DNA of 64,000 nucleotides from positions 57,464,108-57,528,107 of the forward strand of contig OY755044.1 of NCBI GenBank assembly GCA_963576565.1, read 5' to 3'. Of the stretch, positions 1 through 10,459 are shown in pieces. Under the pieces are notes generated by a model that saw only the letters and a program-made list of their open reading frames with translations, did not search any database and was not told the origin of the DNA. The position numbers were made by a program, and so were the translations under genes. The stretch is from Aspidapion aeneum (lineage: Eukaryota; Arthropoda; Insecta; Coleoptera; Brentidae). The stretch's first letter is position 1, and the number at the start of each line of letters is the position of its first letter.

Positions 1-150
1 TATTTTCTCAGCTAAAGTGTCTTCAGGAGATAAGGATTTAACTTTTGGAACCTCTTCAATAAGCCACAATTTCTGAATAATGGTTTCTAAACTGTCCATC
101 GCAAGAAATGTTTGAGTAATATAACGATTAATATCGGACGGAGCAGAAGT

Positions 151-660
151 TTAACCGATGAGAAGGTAACCAAATACACTATTCATTGCAACAAGGTCAT
201 TGGGACCCGCAACTACAATTCCTTCTCTAATTATACGAGCAAAAATATTCACTTCAACAAGAGCATCAACAGGTCTGGATTTAAAAAAGTTTGTATCTGC
301 TAAAGGTAGATTACTAATATGCGGCCATGCTTTTTGACAACAAGTGGTCAAGGGTAGATTTCCGTAAATACTTGGTATTACTATAGCATTAAGATTAAAT
401 AATGGCAAACATTTATTGGAGGGGCAAATATGAGTTGATATTCCTTCCCGACTACTAAACATGGGTGCTTGACCAATGCCTTCTACATTAACTGCTAATT
501 TATGACTAACTAAATCTAAACGTTTGACACAGCTTTTTCTAATAAAATTGACTGCTGAGCCACTATCTACTATAATTCTAATTGATTGGTAATCTTCTTT
601 ATTATCAAGGACTTCTAATACTGCAATAAATAAGAGAACTCCGGAAGAGTTGGAACTACT
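151..660 (-). pseudogene. BEL/Pao aspartic protease and DUF1758 segment
   Basis: Read on the minus strand, codons for VDSGSAV lie at about 550-570, matching the retropepsin active site of BEL/Pao elements (LLDSGSQAN at 61800 in the other copy). The 103-codon frame 151-462 continues with WPHISNLPLADTNF and NSVFGYLLIG, clearly the counterpart of WSHISNLKLADNQF and ETVFGWVLVG at 62040-62215. In the family this domain cleaves the gag-pol polyprotein. Here LGAQLYTEI is replaced by VEVNIFARI, and the frame is not continuous with the DSGS segment, so it is inactive. Confidence 0.75.
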
Positions 661-1837
661 ATTAGAGCATGATTGAGGATCGACAGTTAGGCCTGAAAGT
701 GATTACAATGCGAAGATTGACTACTACTAACTTGTTGTGAAAGTGGAAGACTACTAAAATGTTGTTGTGGAGGTTGGTTGTTATAAAATTTTTGAGGTGG
801 ATACACTAGACCTGTATCAGTAGAAGTTGAACTACTAGGAGCTATGCTATAATGTGCGGTGGCATTCTGACTAATAGGTTTACCAGTATTGCTAAAATTA
901 ATGTCCAGGACCTGAACTATAAGAAGGTTTATAAGTATAAATAATAAATTCTATTATTATGGGTTTTATCAGAACTAAAACAAATTAAACTATGGTGTCT
1001 AGCAGCACACCAGTAGCAAGAATATGTGGAGGGGCAATCCTTTATTCCATGAGAACCAGAAAGGCAATTGATGCATAAATGATTGACTTTTACTAACTTA
1101 TATCGCTCATTTGCATTTTTGGATTTAAAAACCTGACTTTTAAAAATGAGATGAGAAGGTCCCTTCTACAAATAATGCAACCATTATTATTTGTGCTACT
1201 TGAATTTGGAGAAGCTGCAAAAAACATAGATGTAATAGGTTTTGAGTTTTGATATTTTTGACTGTTATTATTTATTAAAACTTTTTTCACAAATTTTTTA
1301 TCATCTTTTCTACCCAAATCAACATTATCAAGCGCCTGACAATGTTTTTCTAAGTTAGCAATTACTTTTTTGTAGTCTGGCATTTTACTGGAGTCCTCAA
1401 GTTGTACCTCCAACTTAGTAGCCAGAGAAATGTCAATTTTTTTCATAATCATTTGGACCAGTGGAAAAGGCCACCCATCTACTGGTAGTTGTAGTTTACG
1501 TAGTGCCTAAATTGTTATGAAAAAGATGACGTAATTCTTGTGGGTTGTCAGAACTAACCTTTTTAGTGCTCTCAAGGGCTGCCCAATGATTAGCTGCAAT
1601 TATACGAGATCGATAATCTCGTTTAATGAGTGTATCATGTATTGTATGTATGTATTCGAAAGTGGTGGCAGGCCCTACTGGACCTCCATGCACTGCGACC
1701 ACAAATGGATCTATTGTGCCCACGTACCTACATACCGAGTTTGACTATAGTGGCATATTTTTTTTTCCACCCAGTACATGAAAAAACTCTGCAGATTACA
1801 ACAATAAATGATTTATGCTTAACACTTTGGCTCAAAG

Positions 1838-2348
1838 TTATACCACTAAGGCCTCTGCATTATTAGCCATGAGTGTATCATACGCTATTGTGTAGTTGGC
1901 ATCTGTCAACGAAAGGTGTTGAACTAAAAGCTTGGGTTGGTCGGCGAGTGATTTTAATAAATATTCAAATTTGATAACATCACAAAGATAAGAGTTTTTG
2001 TCTACTAAAGCCTCGAACATATCTTAAAAACTTAGAAACTGAGTAATAAAGGTTTAAGATGACTACTAAAATGAGGTGCCGTAGCCTGAGACCGTGCCAA
2101 AGATGTGGCTCATTTGAAAATAATTTAAAATGTATACTTTTAACATGCCAATAATTATTTTCAAAATCACTTCTAATTTTATCTTCTACTTTGAAATCAC
2201 CATCGTCTTCCAAAAGACTTATAATTGTGCTGTGCTGTTTGCTAAAATCGTCTTTAATAGTTTCTATTAATCGGTAACGGACCTTAAGAGATGTGTAAAA
2301 ACAAGGGTTATTTTCAGCTTCTACCGCTGTATTGTATAGCTCTGCCAT
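1838..2348 (-). pseudogene. BEL/Pao gag N-terminal part (two overlapping frames)
   Basis: The segments 1980-2348 and 1838-2020 together correspond to the N-terminal half of a Pao-type gag, the structural protein that packages element RNA. The first holds an acidic stretch and the motif LLEDDGDFKVEDKIRSDFE, alignable by eye with residues 60-80 of the gag at 56841. The second holds YTIAYDTLMAN, which matches NYAIAWKVLTDRYQ of that gag. The reading frame changes between them around 2000-2040, so at least one indel is present. Part of the region between (central domain) is missing compared with the 56841 copy. Confidence 0.75.
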
Positions 2349-2399
2349 ACTCTTAAAATCTCTCTCTTCCTCTCTGCTTAAAAAAAAACTAATTATTTT

Positions 2400-3760
2400 A
2401 TGAACAAATTATATATTTTTGTTCGTCAAAAGAACAATTATTAACAATTTTTCAAAAAAAAATAAAGTAAATATTTTTATTATAAAAACTATAAGGGTCC
2501 TGCTTAGTAATCAAAAAAATATTAGAAAAAACTAACCTACTTTTTCTCGAATGTGGAAATATTTTGACTACTATCTTCTAAAGGGCTAGGCTATCAGCGA
2601 GCAAAGGTTGCTAACAAACTACTATAAAAGTTAAATAATATTTTTTTTTAAATGAATTGAATTTCTACTACTATACCACAATAAAAACTGCCGAGGGTGG
2701 TGAATGAATCTACGACTATGATTTAAGATTGATTTTGCAACTATTTTTGTTCCTATAGCGCTATTCTAGCTATATTTATGCCTGAAAACCATATAACTAG
2801 ATTGACTAACACTATTGTCTATTTTTGACGAGCCCTGTAATAATAAAACAAAACTCTTGGTCCCTATTTGCGAGAGTAAGACAACAAGGCTATTCTAGAA
2901 GCTAGGCTTTGTTGCACAAATTCAAATTGTTGCTATGCTTTACTACAAAAATAGGCATGTTACGGTGACTCCTGAGCTAACCCAAAGAACGACACAACGT
3001 AAGAATTTGCTTGCCACGCTGCACAAACGCTACAAAAAAACTCTAATATCCAGAAAAAAAACTCCGCAAAAAAAACTATTTTTACGATTTTACGATATTT
3101 TGTGTGAATGCCTTACAACTGCTATTTTAATTTTATTAATATTAAAATTACCTACATATTTTTTACCAATTTCTGAAATTTCATGTTTTTATACTGAAAA
3201 AAGAAAAAACTAAAACCTGTTTAAGTTTAAGAATATTTGAAAATGTTCAAAAAAGTCTATTTAGCAAAGTTTTCTTTAAAATGGTTCACTTGGAAAATTT
3301 AAAAAAAGTAACTAAAAAATTGTTTTTCAAAGTTTTTAAAAAAAAGTTGAAAAAGATCGGCGAAAGGAGTAGGTAAGGTTCATTAAAATTCACACAAAAC
3401 TACTAAAATTAAAGCGAAGAGGCGGAACACTGATCGAGTTATTAGCAAAAAACTATCAAAAAGCACATTTAATGCGCTATGTCTATCCAAACTAAGTTAG
3501 TTGATCCTTTCATTAAATGCAGTATCTGAACAAATACCTGTAGGAGCTAAATCTTAGATTTTAAGCTACGCCGTCGCAATGGAGGCTCAGTTTTTTTTAT
3601 CTTCCTTGGAAGTACCGTATACTACTAGGTATAAATTTGTCCAATTTGGTCTATTCTGCAAACAATAATTGTGGGCACAGATAAGAAAAAAATAATAAAC
3701 TAATTAGATGTTATTAAATAACCAAACCGCGACGTCCTAAAAACCAATTTTGCACCATTA
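2400..3760. other. AT-rich stretch without a recognisable gene
   Basis: No ORF with family resemblance, no clear inverted repeat and no tandem array was seen. Part of 2400-2900 may be the decayed LTR/leader of the BEL copy to its left, but no TG...CA ends or tRNA-like primer site could be fixed. A 92-codon open frame at 2935-3213 is lysine-rich and resembles nothing I know. Confidence 0.5.
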
Positions 3761-3761
3761 T

Positions 3762-4518
3762 AAAAAATACTCTGCCAACATATGGGCCCCTAAGCTCACA
3801 CTAGGTACTATAGTTATAGTGTACGTGTGAGCTAATATAACTAAAAACTGAAATATATTTTATTCAACTCCAGACTAAATTACCTTTTGTTTGATACCAC
3901 ACAAGCCATGTTTTGACTTAAACTCAAATTTTTGAAATCTACCCCCACCCTTACAAAAAAAACAAAAACTAAAATGTATTTTGTTAAAGTCCGGACTCAA
4001 TTACCTTTCGTTTGATAACACACACGCCATATTTTCACTTAAACTCTAATTTTTAAAATATACCCCCACCCTTTTTTTAAAATAAATTAAAATGTATTTT
4101 GTTTAACTGCAGACTCAATTACCTTTCGTTTAATATCACACACGCCATATTTTCACATAAACTCTAATTTTTGAAATCTACCCCCACCCATTTATTTGGT
4201 TTGTGTTCGGTGGATTTTGTTCATTTTTAAATGGGACCATCTCGACCCAAGACCCAGCCTAGGTACCAAATTTCATTAAAATCGGCCAAGCGGTTTTTGA
4301 GTTATGCGCGTTGGTCGTTACAGGCAGACATACAGACACACAGACAGACAGACATACATACAGACAGACAGACAGACAGACGGCGCAACAAAAAAGTTTC
4401 AAAATCATCTGAAACGCAAAGATATATAAAAATTTTTGAAATCGGAGCAACTTTTTTTTTCTCGAAAAATTAGGATCACCATAGCTCACACTACTATAGT
4501 ATAGTATATGTGTGAGCT
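3762..4518 (-). mobile_element. Family D repeat, copy D1 (hairpin-capped, ~757 bp)
   Basis: This is a full-length copy of a ~750 bp non-coding repeat, lying in reverse relative to D2 and D3. On the + strand it starts with the family 3' end (AAAATACTCTGCC, 3764 onward). A self-complementary block AGCTCACAC...GTGTGAGCT follows at 3795-3835. Then come three units of ~110 bp, each holding GGGTGGGGGTAGAT and GGCGTGTGTGATATCAAACG (in reverse), the core AAACCGCTTGGCCGATTT (reverse, near 4280), a CAGA microsatellite (4322-4380), and a second hairpin with the same AGCTCACAC stem (4483-4518). No protein is encoded; the open frames over the microsatellite are artefacts. Class (DNA or retro) is unresolved. 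Confidence 0.8.
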
Positions 4519-4678
4519 AATATCGAATATATCTCCTACGAGAAATAATTGTTTCACTAACATAAGCGCAAAATAATTTTTATTTGACCTTAAAACACCT
4601 TTTATGGTGGACATTGGACCCGCAAAATATGGCGTCTAGATGCTTAGCAATTCGGAACTGACTGCATTTCATGACAAG

Positions 4679-4838
4679 TTTTGGCTTTTTTGGACAATAT
4701 ATATTATTGAAAACTCTACATCAACAACCGACGTTTCGGCCCTAGGTCTGGGCCCTGAAGATGGCCCAGACCTAGGGCCGAAACGTCGGTTGTTGATGTA
4801 GGGTTTTCAATAATATATATTGTTCAAAAAAGCCAAAA
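4679..4838 (+). mobile_element. Near-perfect hairpin with hammerhead-like core (Penelope LTR-type fragment)
   Basis: Two arms of about 76 bp (4679-4754 and 4763-4838) pair with roughly two mismatches around an 8-nt loop. The + strand carries CTGAAGA (4755-4761), then a stem made of GGCCC and GGGCC, then GAAAC (4780-4784): the conserved box order of a hammerhead ribozyme. Such motifs are known from the terminal repeats of Penelope-like elements. The minus-strand reading of the left arm gives the GAAAC half too. No RT sequence is attached, so this is a solo tip or an unrelated foldback unit. Confidence 0.6.
4755..4790 (+). ncRNA. Hammerhead ribozyme-like core
   Basis: The boxes CUGAAGA and GAAAC are separated by a stem-loop (GGCCC, loop AGACCTA, GGGCC), which fits the core CUGANGA / stem II / GAAA. 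Stems I and III and the cleavage triplet were not established: GUC directly follows GAAAC. The placement within a long perfect hairpin may compete with ribozyme folding. This is a motif match only; activity is unproven. Confidence 0.4.
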
Positions 4839-4863
4839 TATTTATAGTATTTCTTTATTTTAG

Positions 4864-5146
4864 TTGTCCAGAACTGGGAGCTTGTATCAGTCCAGAGCTA
4901 TGGTGCGACGGCCTACGCCACTGTCCTTCAGGAAATGACGAACGGGAATCCAACTGCGTCATTGGCTTGGGATTCCCGTATAACTATCTAAATTCTGCGG
5001 CGTTGTCAGCTGTTGGAATTGTTATTTTGAGTACTTTAGTGATAACCTTGTTCGTTATTTTTAAAAACTGGAAACATGAGCAAAAGAATGTAATTGTTTC
5101 GGTTACTGAGCACACGTTTTTGGAGTTTAAGAGTGGTTTATGTTAA
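4864..5146 (+). CDS. 3'-terminal exon: LDLa module tail, transmembrane segment, short cytoplasmic tail
   Basis: This is the only host-like coding exon found. A pyrimidine-rich tract ending TTTATTTTAG (AG at 4862-4863) forms a splice acceptor. The frame after it reads CPELGACISPELWCDG, then HCPSGNDERESNC, which gives cysteines 2-6 of an LDL-receptor class A repeat with the calcium-binding pattern (WCDG...CxxGNDE). Cysteine 1 must lie in the preceding exon, which is not seen here. A hydrophobic stretch (NSAALSAVGIVILSTLVI onward) followed by KNWKHEQK is a type I membrane anchor, then about 25 cytoplasmic residues and a TAA stop. The intron phase is 2, because the first base completes a codon. 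The protein is probably an insect single-pass LDLa receptor-like protein; the specific gene is not recognised. An in-frame ATG at 4820 lies in the intron and is unlikely to be used. Confidence 0.75.
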
Positions 5147-5333
5147 AGTTAGGTTAATAATACCTAAATGGTTTCCCATTTTTTAATTTTATTTATAATT
5201 ATTAGATACATGTTAGGAAATTTTTAGTGACATTTTCGTTACAGACCTAACTATTGTTCGTAAACAACCTAAAAAAATAATTTATTAACCTGTATTTAGT
5301 TATACAATGTTTGCCATTTTGTAAAAATATATA

Positions 5334-5339
5334 ATTAAA
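5334..5339 (+). terminator. Possible polyadenylation signal ATTAAA of the LDLa gene
   Basis: ATTAAA lies about 190 nt after the stop codon of the LDLa/TM exon, in AT-rich sequence with no intervening repeat. It is the first common variant signal seen after the stop; AATAAA is absent before it. The assignment is positional only. Confidence 0.35.
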
Positions 5340-5344
5340 CATAA

Positions 5345-6800
5345 AATAGTCACAAAAAGTGTAGTGATCTGGAGATATTAATTTTTTTATGTTGCTCAAA
5401 AATAACATTTCTAGTTGGATGATTCGTGTAAAAAATTGTATAAGTTTGATAATACATGGTCAAAACCGGATTTTAGAATTAACCAAATATGAATCTGCAG
5501 TCCAGCGGCTGTTCATAAATTACGCAGCATACACATTACATTACACATTGAATCATATAATATGTTAATCACTATCATAACCTAGCCTAACCTAACCCCC
5601 CTTGAAAAAAAATCATTTTATATTGTTAATACCTTGTTGGATGGAATCGAACAACCAGTTAATACAGAACCACTTTATAGTACTGTAGTGGAGGCAGTAA
5701 TTCTTTTTAGAAACTATTTTCCTAGTCGGTCTATATGAGTAAATATATTTTGATTTTTCGGTCTGATAATGATTTTCCGATTGGTTTAGAACGTTAAGGA
5801 ATAATATCTTTCGACTTATTTTCTTGATTCAAAATTCTTTAACACTACGAAGAAGATATCGTGAACATATTAAGAAAAGCAATTAGGCTCATTTTAAATG
5901 GTGGAAAATATGGCTGAAAATTTTCAGATCCAAATATTGTACTGAAAACTGAACGTATAAATTGGTGGTAAATATTATACTTTTATACCCTATAACTAAA
6001 AATAAATTTGTTGGTTGATTTAGAAAGTTGGAAAATGCAAATGGCGGTTTCTTCAAAACTATAAAATTTTGGTTTTGAAATTTTTTCACATGATAGATTA
6101 TAGTTTATGAACATGGAAAAATCTAGTCTGGCTGTCAGACTATCAAAGATCCAATATAAAAATAGTTAATTAATTTTTTGCTCGTTAATAGTCGCAGAAA
6201 CGGAACAACTGCAAGAGCCAAAAAGTTTTTAGATAAAACAGGGAATTTTAGAATCTACCAACGAGGCACCTGGTTCAGCGGAAATGGAAAAAGGGGTATT
6301 CCCGCTGAAAAAATATTTTCTTGTAAATTCTAATAATTATTTGGCATCCCTAATGACGTACACCCTATAGCTTATATTTTTAGGTTTTAGGTTTAAAATA
6401 ACTTAAACCTGCGAGACCTATCAATGAAAAAAAAAGAAAAAAAAAATAATTTTAACAGGCTGTAAATCGGTTTCCATGGGAACTTTTAGTTTTAAAATAA
6501 GGAAAATAATCTCTAGTTCTTATTTACATGATTGACGGGCATCACATAAGTCTGGCAAGGCTTTAGGGCTTTTATATAACAACCAGGCACTTATTTCATA
6601 CCCGGTTCTACTTGTCAGACATATTGGCCATCCTTAGAGATTAGCTAGATTATTTTCTCGAGTTAACAAAAGTATATTAAAGCTATTTTTATTACTAAGA
6701 AAACAAGTTCCTGGTTTTCATATTTTCTTGCCTCTTAATTCTTCGGAACCACACCCCTATTCATTTAAAAATGTTTGGTTAGAATAGTAGAGTTTAAAAG
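5345..6800. other. AT-rich intergenic stretch
   Basis: No coding family or mobile-element end was recognised. A small imperfect stem-loop (TTCAGCGG...CCCGCTGAA) lies at about 6270-6310. The 66-codon minus-strand frame at 5889-6089 has no recognisable content. Confidence 0.5.
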
Positions 6801-7609
6801 CGCGTAAAAGGCTTCTAGAACCGATTTTCGTGTGCACTTCATTGCTAAAATGTAAAACACAATTTAAATCATTTCTTACACCCTAAGAATGCAAAATCGA
6901 CTGGTCGTCCAAAAATCGTCGTGTGCAGGGGGTGGTGGGGGTAGTTTTTCAAAAAATTTGGAAATTTTTTTTTGCATTTTTTGAATCTATAAAGTGTGTT
7001 CATGACTCCACCAAAAGCATATAGTAATATTACTATTAGAAACATTTATTTTTCAATGTTGAATATATCGTTCCCAATGCGTTTATATGGAGTTCCCTAT
7101 TAAACAAGTGCTCGCCCTGAAAACGCGTATTTATAATAATGTATAACTTGTTATATCTCGAGAACCCTTTGCTTAATCAAAAAAACACCTCCTGTAAACT
7201 TTGTGTATCAAAGATCAGGGATCACAATAATTTTTGAAAAATGTCAATCGGACGCATAGTTTTTTTTAAAGTAGCAAAGAGTGAAGCCATGACGCGACGA
7301 ACGCGGCAGACACTGACATGCGACGAAGGGTCAGATATTTTACAAATGCACGGCGGGCCAGGCGAAATGCGACTCTATATTTTGTGACAAGTCGAGACAC
7401 ACATAAGTTCATTTTTCGTTTAACTCTCGCGGTTACAGATGTTTAAGTTACTTACTTGGTTTTGTGCTTGTGAATGGGCCCAATATCAAAGGCTAGGCGT
7501 GAAGAAAAGGAAAATTTAGTTCTATATTAGAATGTGACTCTCGGCCCTACGAGCCTCCAATTTATTTCCATATTAGTATGTGACTCTCGGTTTAGCTGTT
7601 TTTGAGATA

Positions 7610-9130
7610 TCAGCGTTTGTATGTAAAACTTTGAAGGGTCATATCTCAAACTATTTTTTTGCTCGACTTCCGGTGACTTGACAGCCCTTGACTGAACCTA
7701 TTTCTACAGTAAAAATATTAATTTGTGGCTTTAGATGTCACCCACTTAGTGCATTGACTCGCAATAGGTCTCTGCGTTTTTAAAAAACAGCAATATTTTA
7801 AATTTCAATTCTTTGGCTATATCTCGAGACGTCAAAATGAAAAATTTATAATAACTTTATCGATATGGCCTACAAAGATCTATAAACATCATAGAAAAAA
7901 GTTTTGATTAGTTTGGTACTTTTTGAGTTTTTGCCAAAGAACCATCAAAATTTGCCAAAAAGTGGTGCTACTTTAAAGTGTCATATTTTAAGACGCCGAC
8001 AATTAATTTTCATTATCTCGACGGCGACAGATGCGTCCGTTAAAATTGTGTCTTCCAGGTGTAAACTAATTACGCTATGTCAAATTTTTGACACATTATG
8101 CTTATAGCGGGGAGTGGGGGGCTCAAATCAAAAGTCTCGATTCTAATATAGAATTTAACGGGAGGCGCGTAGTTTCCCTTTCAAATATGGATTCCCGGAA
8201 GCCCGTATAGGGTCAAATCGAAAAAATGCAAGAATCCATTTCGATTTAGTTTGTCAATGCCTAGTAGTGTGCCAAATTTCAGAGCTCTACGATAAGTTTA
8301 AATCTCGAATAAAAGCACTCGCTGGCACCGTGTATGTAAGTGACGTCATCAGGCCAAAAAAAAAACAAAAATTTAATTTTTTAATAACAGAAATTATTTT
8401 TACTGTCAAATTAACAAAAAAACTTCAAATAAACTTTTTTGTAGGTCGCACCCTCCCCTCCAGGGCTCCTTAAATATAAAAAACCTTAAATTGGTTATAT
8501 TTTGATAATTTATATCTCAGAAACGATTTTGCTGCATCACTTCCGGTGACTTGACAGCCCTTGATTGAACCTATTTCTACGATAACAAAATAAATTTATG
8601 TGGCTTTAGATGTCACCCACTTAGTGTATTGACGCGCAATAGGTCCCTGTGTTTTTCAAAAACAGAATTTTTTTAAATTTCAATTATTTGCCTATATCTC
8701 TAAACAGAGACGTCAAAATGAAAAATTTATAATAATTTCAACGATAGGGCCTACCAAGATCTATAAACATCAGAGAAAAATTTTTAGATTAGTTTGGTAC
8801 TTTTTGAGTTTTTGTCAAAAAACCATCAAAATTTGCCAAAAAGTGGTGCTTCTTTGAAGAGTCATATTTTAAGACGCCGACAATTTATTTTAATTATCTC
8901 GACGGCGACAGATGCGCTATTGTGTAGGCTTGCAAAAAAAATACATAGTTTATTACCGTTAAAAATGTGTCTTCCAGGTGTAAACTAATTACACCATGTC
9001 AAATTTTCAGTTTATACATATTATGCCTATAGCAGGGAGTAGGGGGCTCAAATCAAAGTCTCGATTCCAATATAGAATTTAACGGGAGGCGCGTAGTTTC
9101 CCTTTCAAATATGGATTCCCGGAGGCCCGT
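7610..9130 (+). repeat. Direct ~600 bp duplication inside foldback element F
   Basis: Sequence 7610-8215 recurs in the same direction at about 8500-9130. Shared blocks include CTTCCGGTGACTTGACAGCC, TGGCTTTAGATGTCACCCAC, TATTTTAAGACGCCGACAAT, ATCTCGACGGCGACAGATGC and AACGGGAGGCGCGTAGTTTC. The second copy has a short insertion after GATGCG (near 8914-8955). Open frames 7904-8107 and 8794-8988 begin in these copies but do not keep the same ends, so they are not credible genes. Confidence 0.8.
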
Positions 9131-9680
9131 AGGGCCGAGTCACATACTAATATAGTGAATATGGACTCCCGTAGGCCTGTAGGGCCGAGAGTCAAATACT
9201 AATATAGAAATAAATTGGAGGCCCCCGAGAGTCACATTCCAATATCAAATTTAACGGGAAGCGCGTAGTTTCAATTTCAAATATGGATTCCCGGAGGCCC
9301 GTAGGGCCGAGAGTCACATACTAATATAAAAATAAATTGGAGGATCCCGAGAGTCACATTCCAATATCAAATTTAACGGGAGGCGCGTAGTTTCAATTTC
9401 AAATATGGATTCCCGGAGGCCCGTAGGGCCGAGAGTCACATACTAATATAGACATAAATTGGAGGCCCGTAGGGCCGAGAGGTACATTATAATATAGAAT
9501 TAAACTGGACGCGGGTAGTTTCCCTTTTAAATATGGATTCCCGGAGGCCCGTAGGGCCGAGAGTCACATACTAATATAGTGAATATGGACGACTGGAGGA
9601 CCGTATGGCCAAGAGTTACATACTAATATAGTGAATATAGGCTCCCGGAGGCCCGTAGGGCCGAGAGTCACATTCATATA
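9115..9680 (+). repeat. Tandem array with GGAGGCCCGTAGGGCCGAGAGTC core
   Basis: At least eight imperfect units of about 55-65 bp (some paired into ~120 bp units) carry CCCGTAGGGCCGAGAGTC followed by ACATACTAATATAG. Alternate units add TTTAACGGGAGGCGCGTAG. The reverse complement of the same unit occurs twice at 7525-7605, at the inner edge of the left arm. The core GGCCCGTAGGGCC is itself nearly palindromic. Confidence 0.8.
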
Positions 9681-10459
9681 TAGAACTAAATTTCCCTTTT
9701 TTTCACGCCTAGCCTTTCATATTTGGCCCTTCACGGCCAAATCACACAAGCACAACATGTATACATAACGCAATTTACAAGCAAAAAACCAAGTAAGTAA
9801 CTTAAACATCTGTAACCGCGAGAGTTAAACGAAAAACGAACTTATGTGTGTCTCGACTTGTCTCAAGACATAGAGTCGCGTTTCGCCTGGCCCGCCGTGC
9901 ATTTGTAAAATATCTGACCCTTCGTCGCATGTCAGTGTCTGCCGCGTTCGTCGCGTCATGGCATCACTCTTTGCTACTTTAAAAAAAAACTATGCGTCCG
10001 ATTGATATTTTTCAAAAATCATTGTAATCCCTGATCTTTGATACACAAAGTTTACACAAGGTGTTTTTTGATTAAGTAAAGGGTTCTCGAGTTATAACAA
10101 GTTATAAATTATTATAAATACGCGTTTTCAGGGCGAGCAATTGTTTAATAGGGAGCTCCATATAAAAGCATTAGGAACGATATTTTCAACATTGAAAAAT
10201 AAATGTTTCTGATAGCAATATTACTATATGCTTTTGGTGGAGTCATGAGCATACTTTATAGATTCAAAAAATGCAAAAAAAAATGTTTCAAAATTTTTGG
10301 AAAAACTACCCCCACCACCCTCTGCACACGACGATTTTTGGACGACCAGTCGATTATGCATTCTTAGGGTGTAAGAAATGATTTAAATTGTGTCTTACAT
10401 TTTAACAATGAAGTGCACACGGGTTGACACGATAGAAGCGGCTTTTAACTCGACTAGAA

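Larger units (their letters stand above)
1..2348 (-). pseudogene. Decayed BEL/Pao retrotransposon, gag to protease (BEL-a)
   Basis: Read on the minus strand this is the 5' half of a BEL/Pao LTR retrotransposon, broken into short open segments. Gag begins near 2348 and continues through 1838 (DUF1759-like; it shares the pattern LLEDDGDFKVEDKIR with the intact gag at 56841). The next parts are gag 3' segments at 1496-1640 and 1093-1452, then a zinc-knuckle stretch around 960-1060 with the pattern YSCYWC...RHHSLI. An aspartic protease DSGS motif lies at about 556-567, followed by a DUF1758-like segment (151-462). Several frameshifts and about 200 bp of unrelated sequence near 1640-1850 interrupt it, so it cannot encode a polyprotein. 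RT, RNase H and integrase would lie left of the window. No LTR could be fixed upstream of 2350. The family call is secure; the exact breaks are approximate. Confidence 0.85.

Noticed and set aside
4259..4489. Open frames rich in Q/T/D or C/L/S over the CAGA/TCTG stretches of D1, D2 and D3
   Set aside because: They are readings of a 4-bp microsatellite, appear on both strands and end at random points of the repeat.
9115..9680. CRISPR array
   Set aside because: Units are degenerate and of mixed length with no constant repeat and unique spacers, and there are no cas genes. The genome is eukaryotic.
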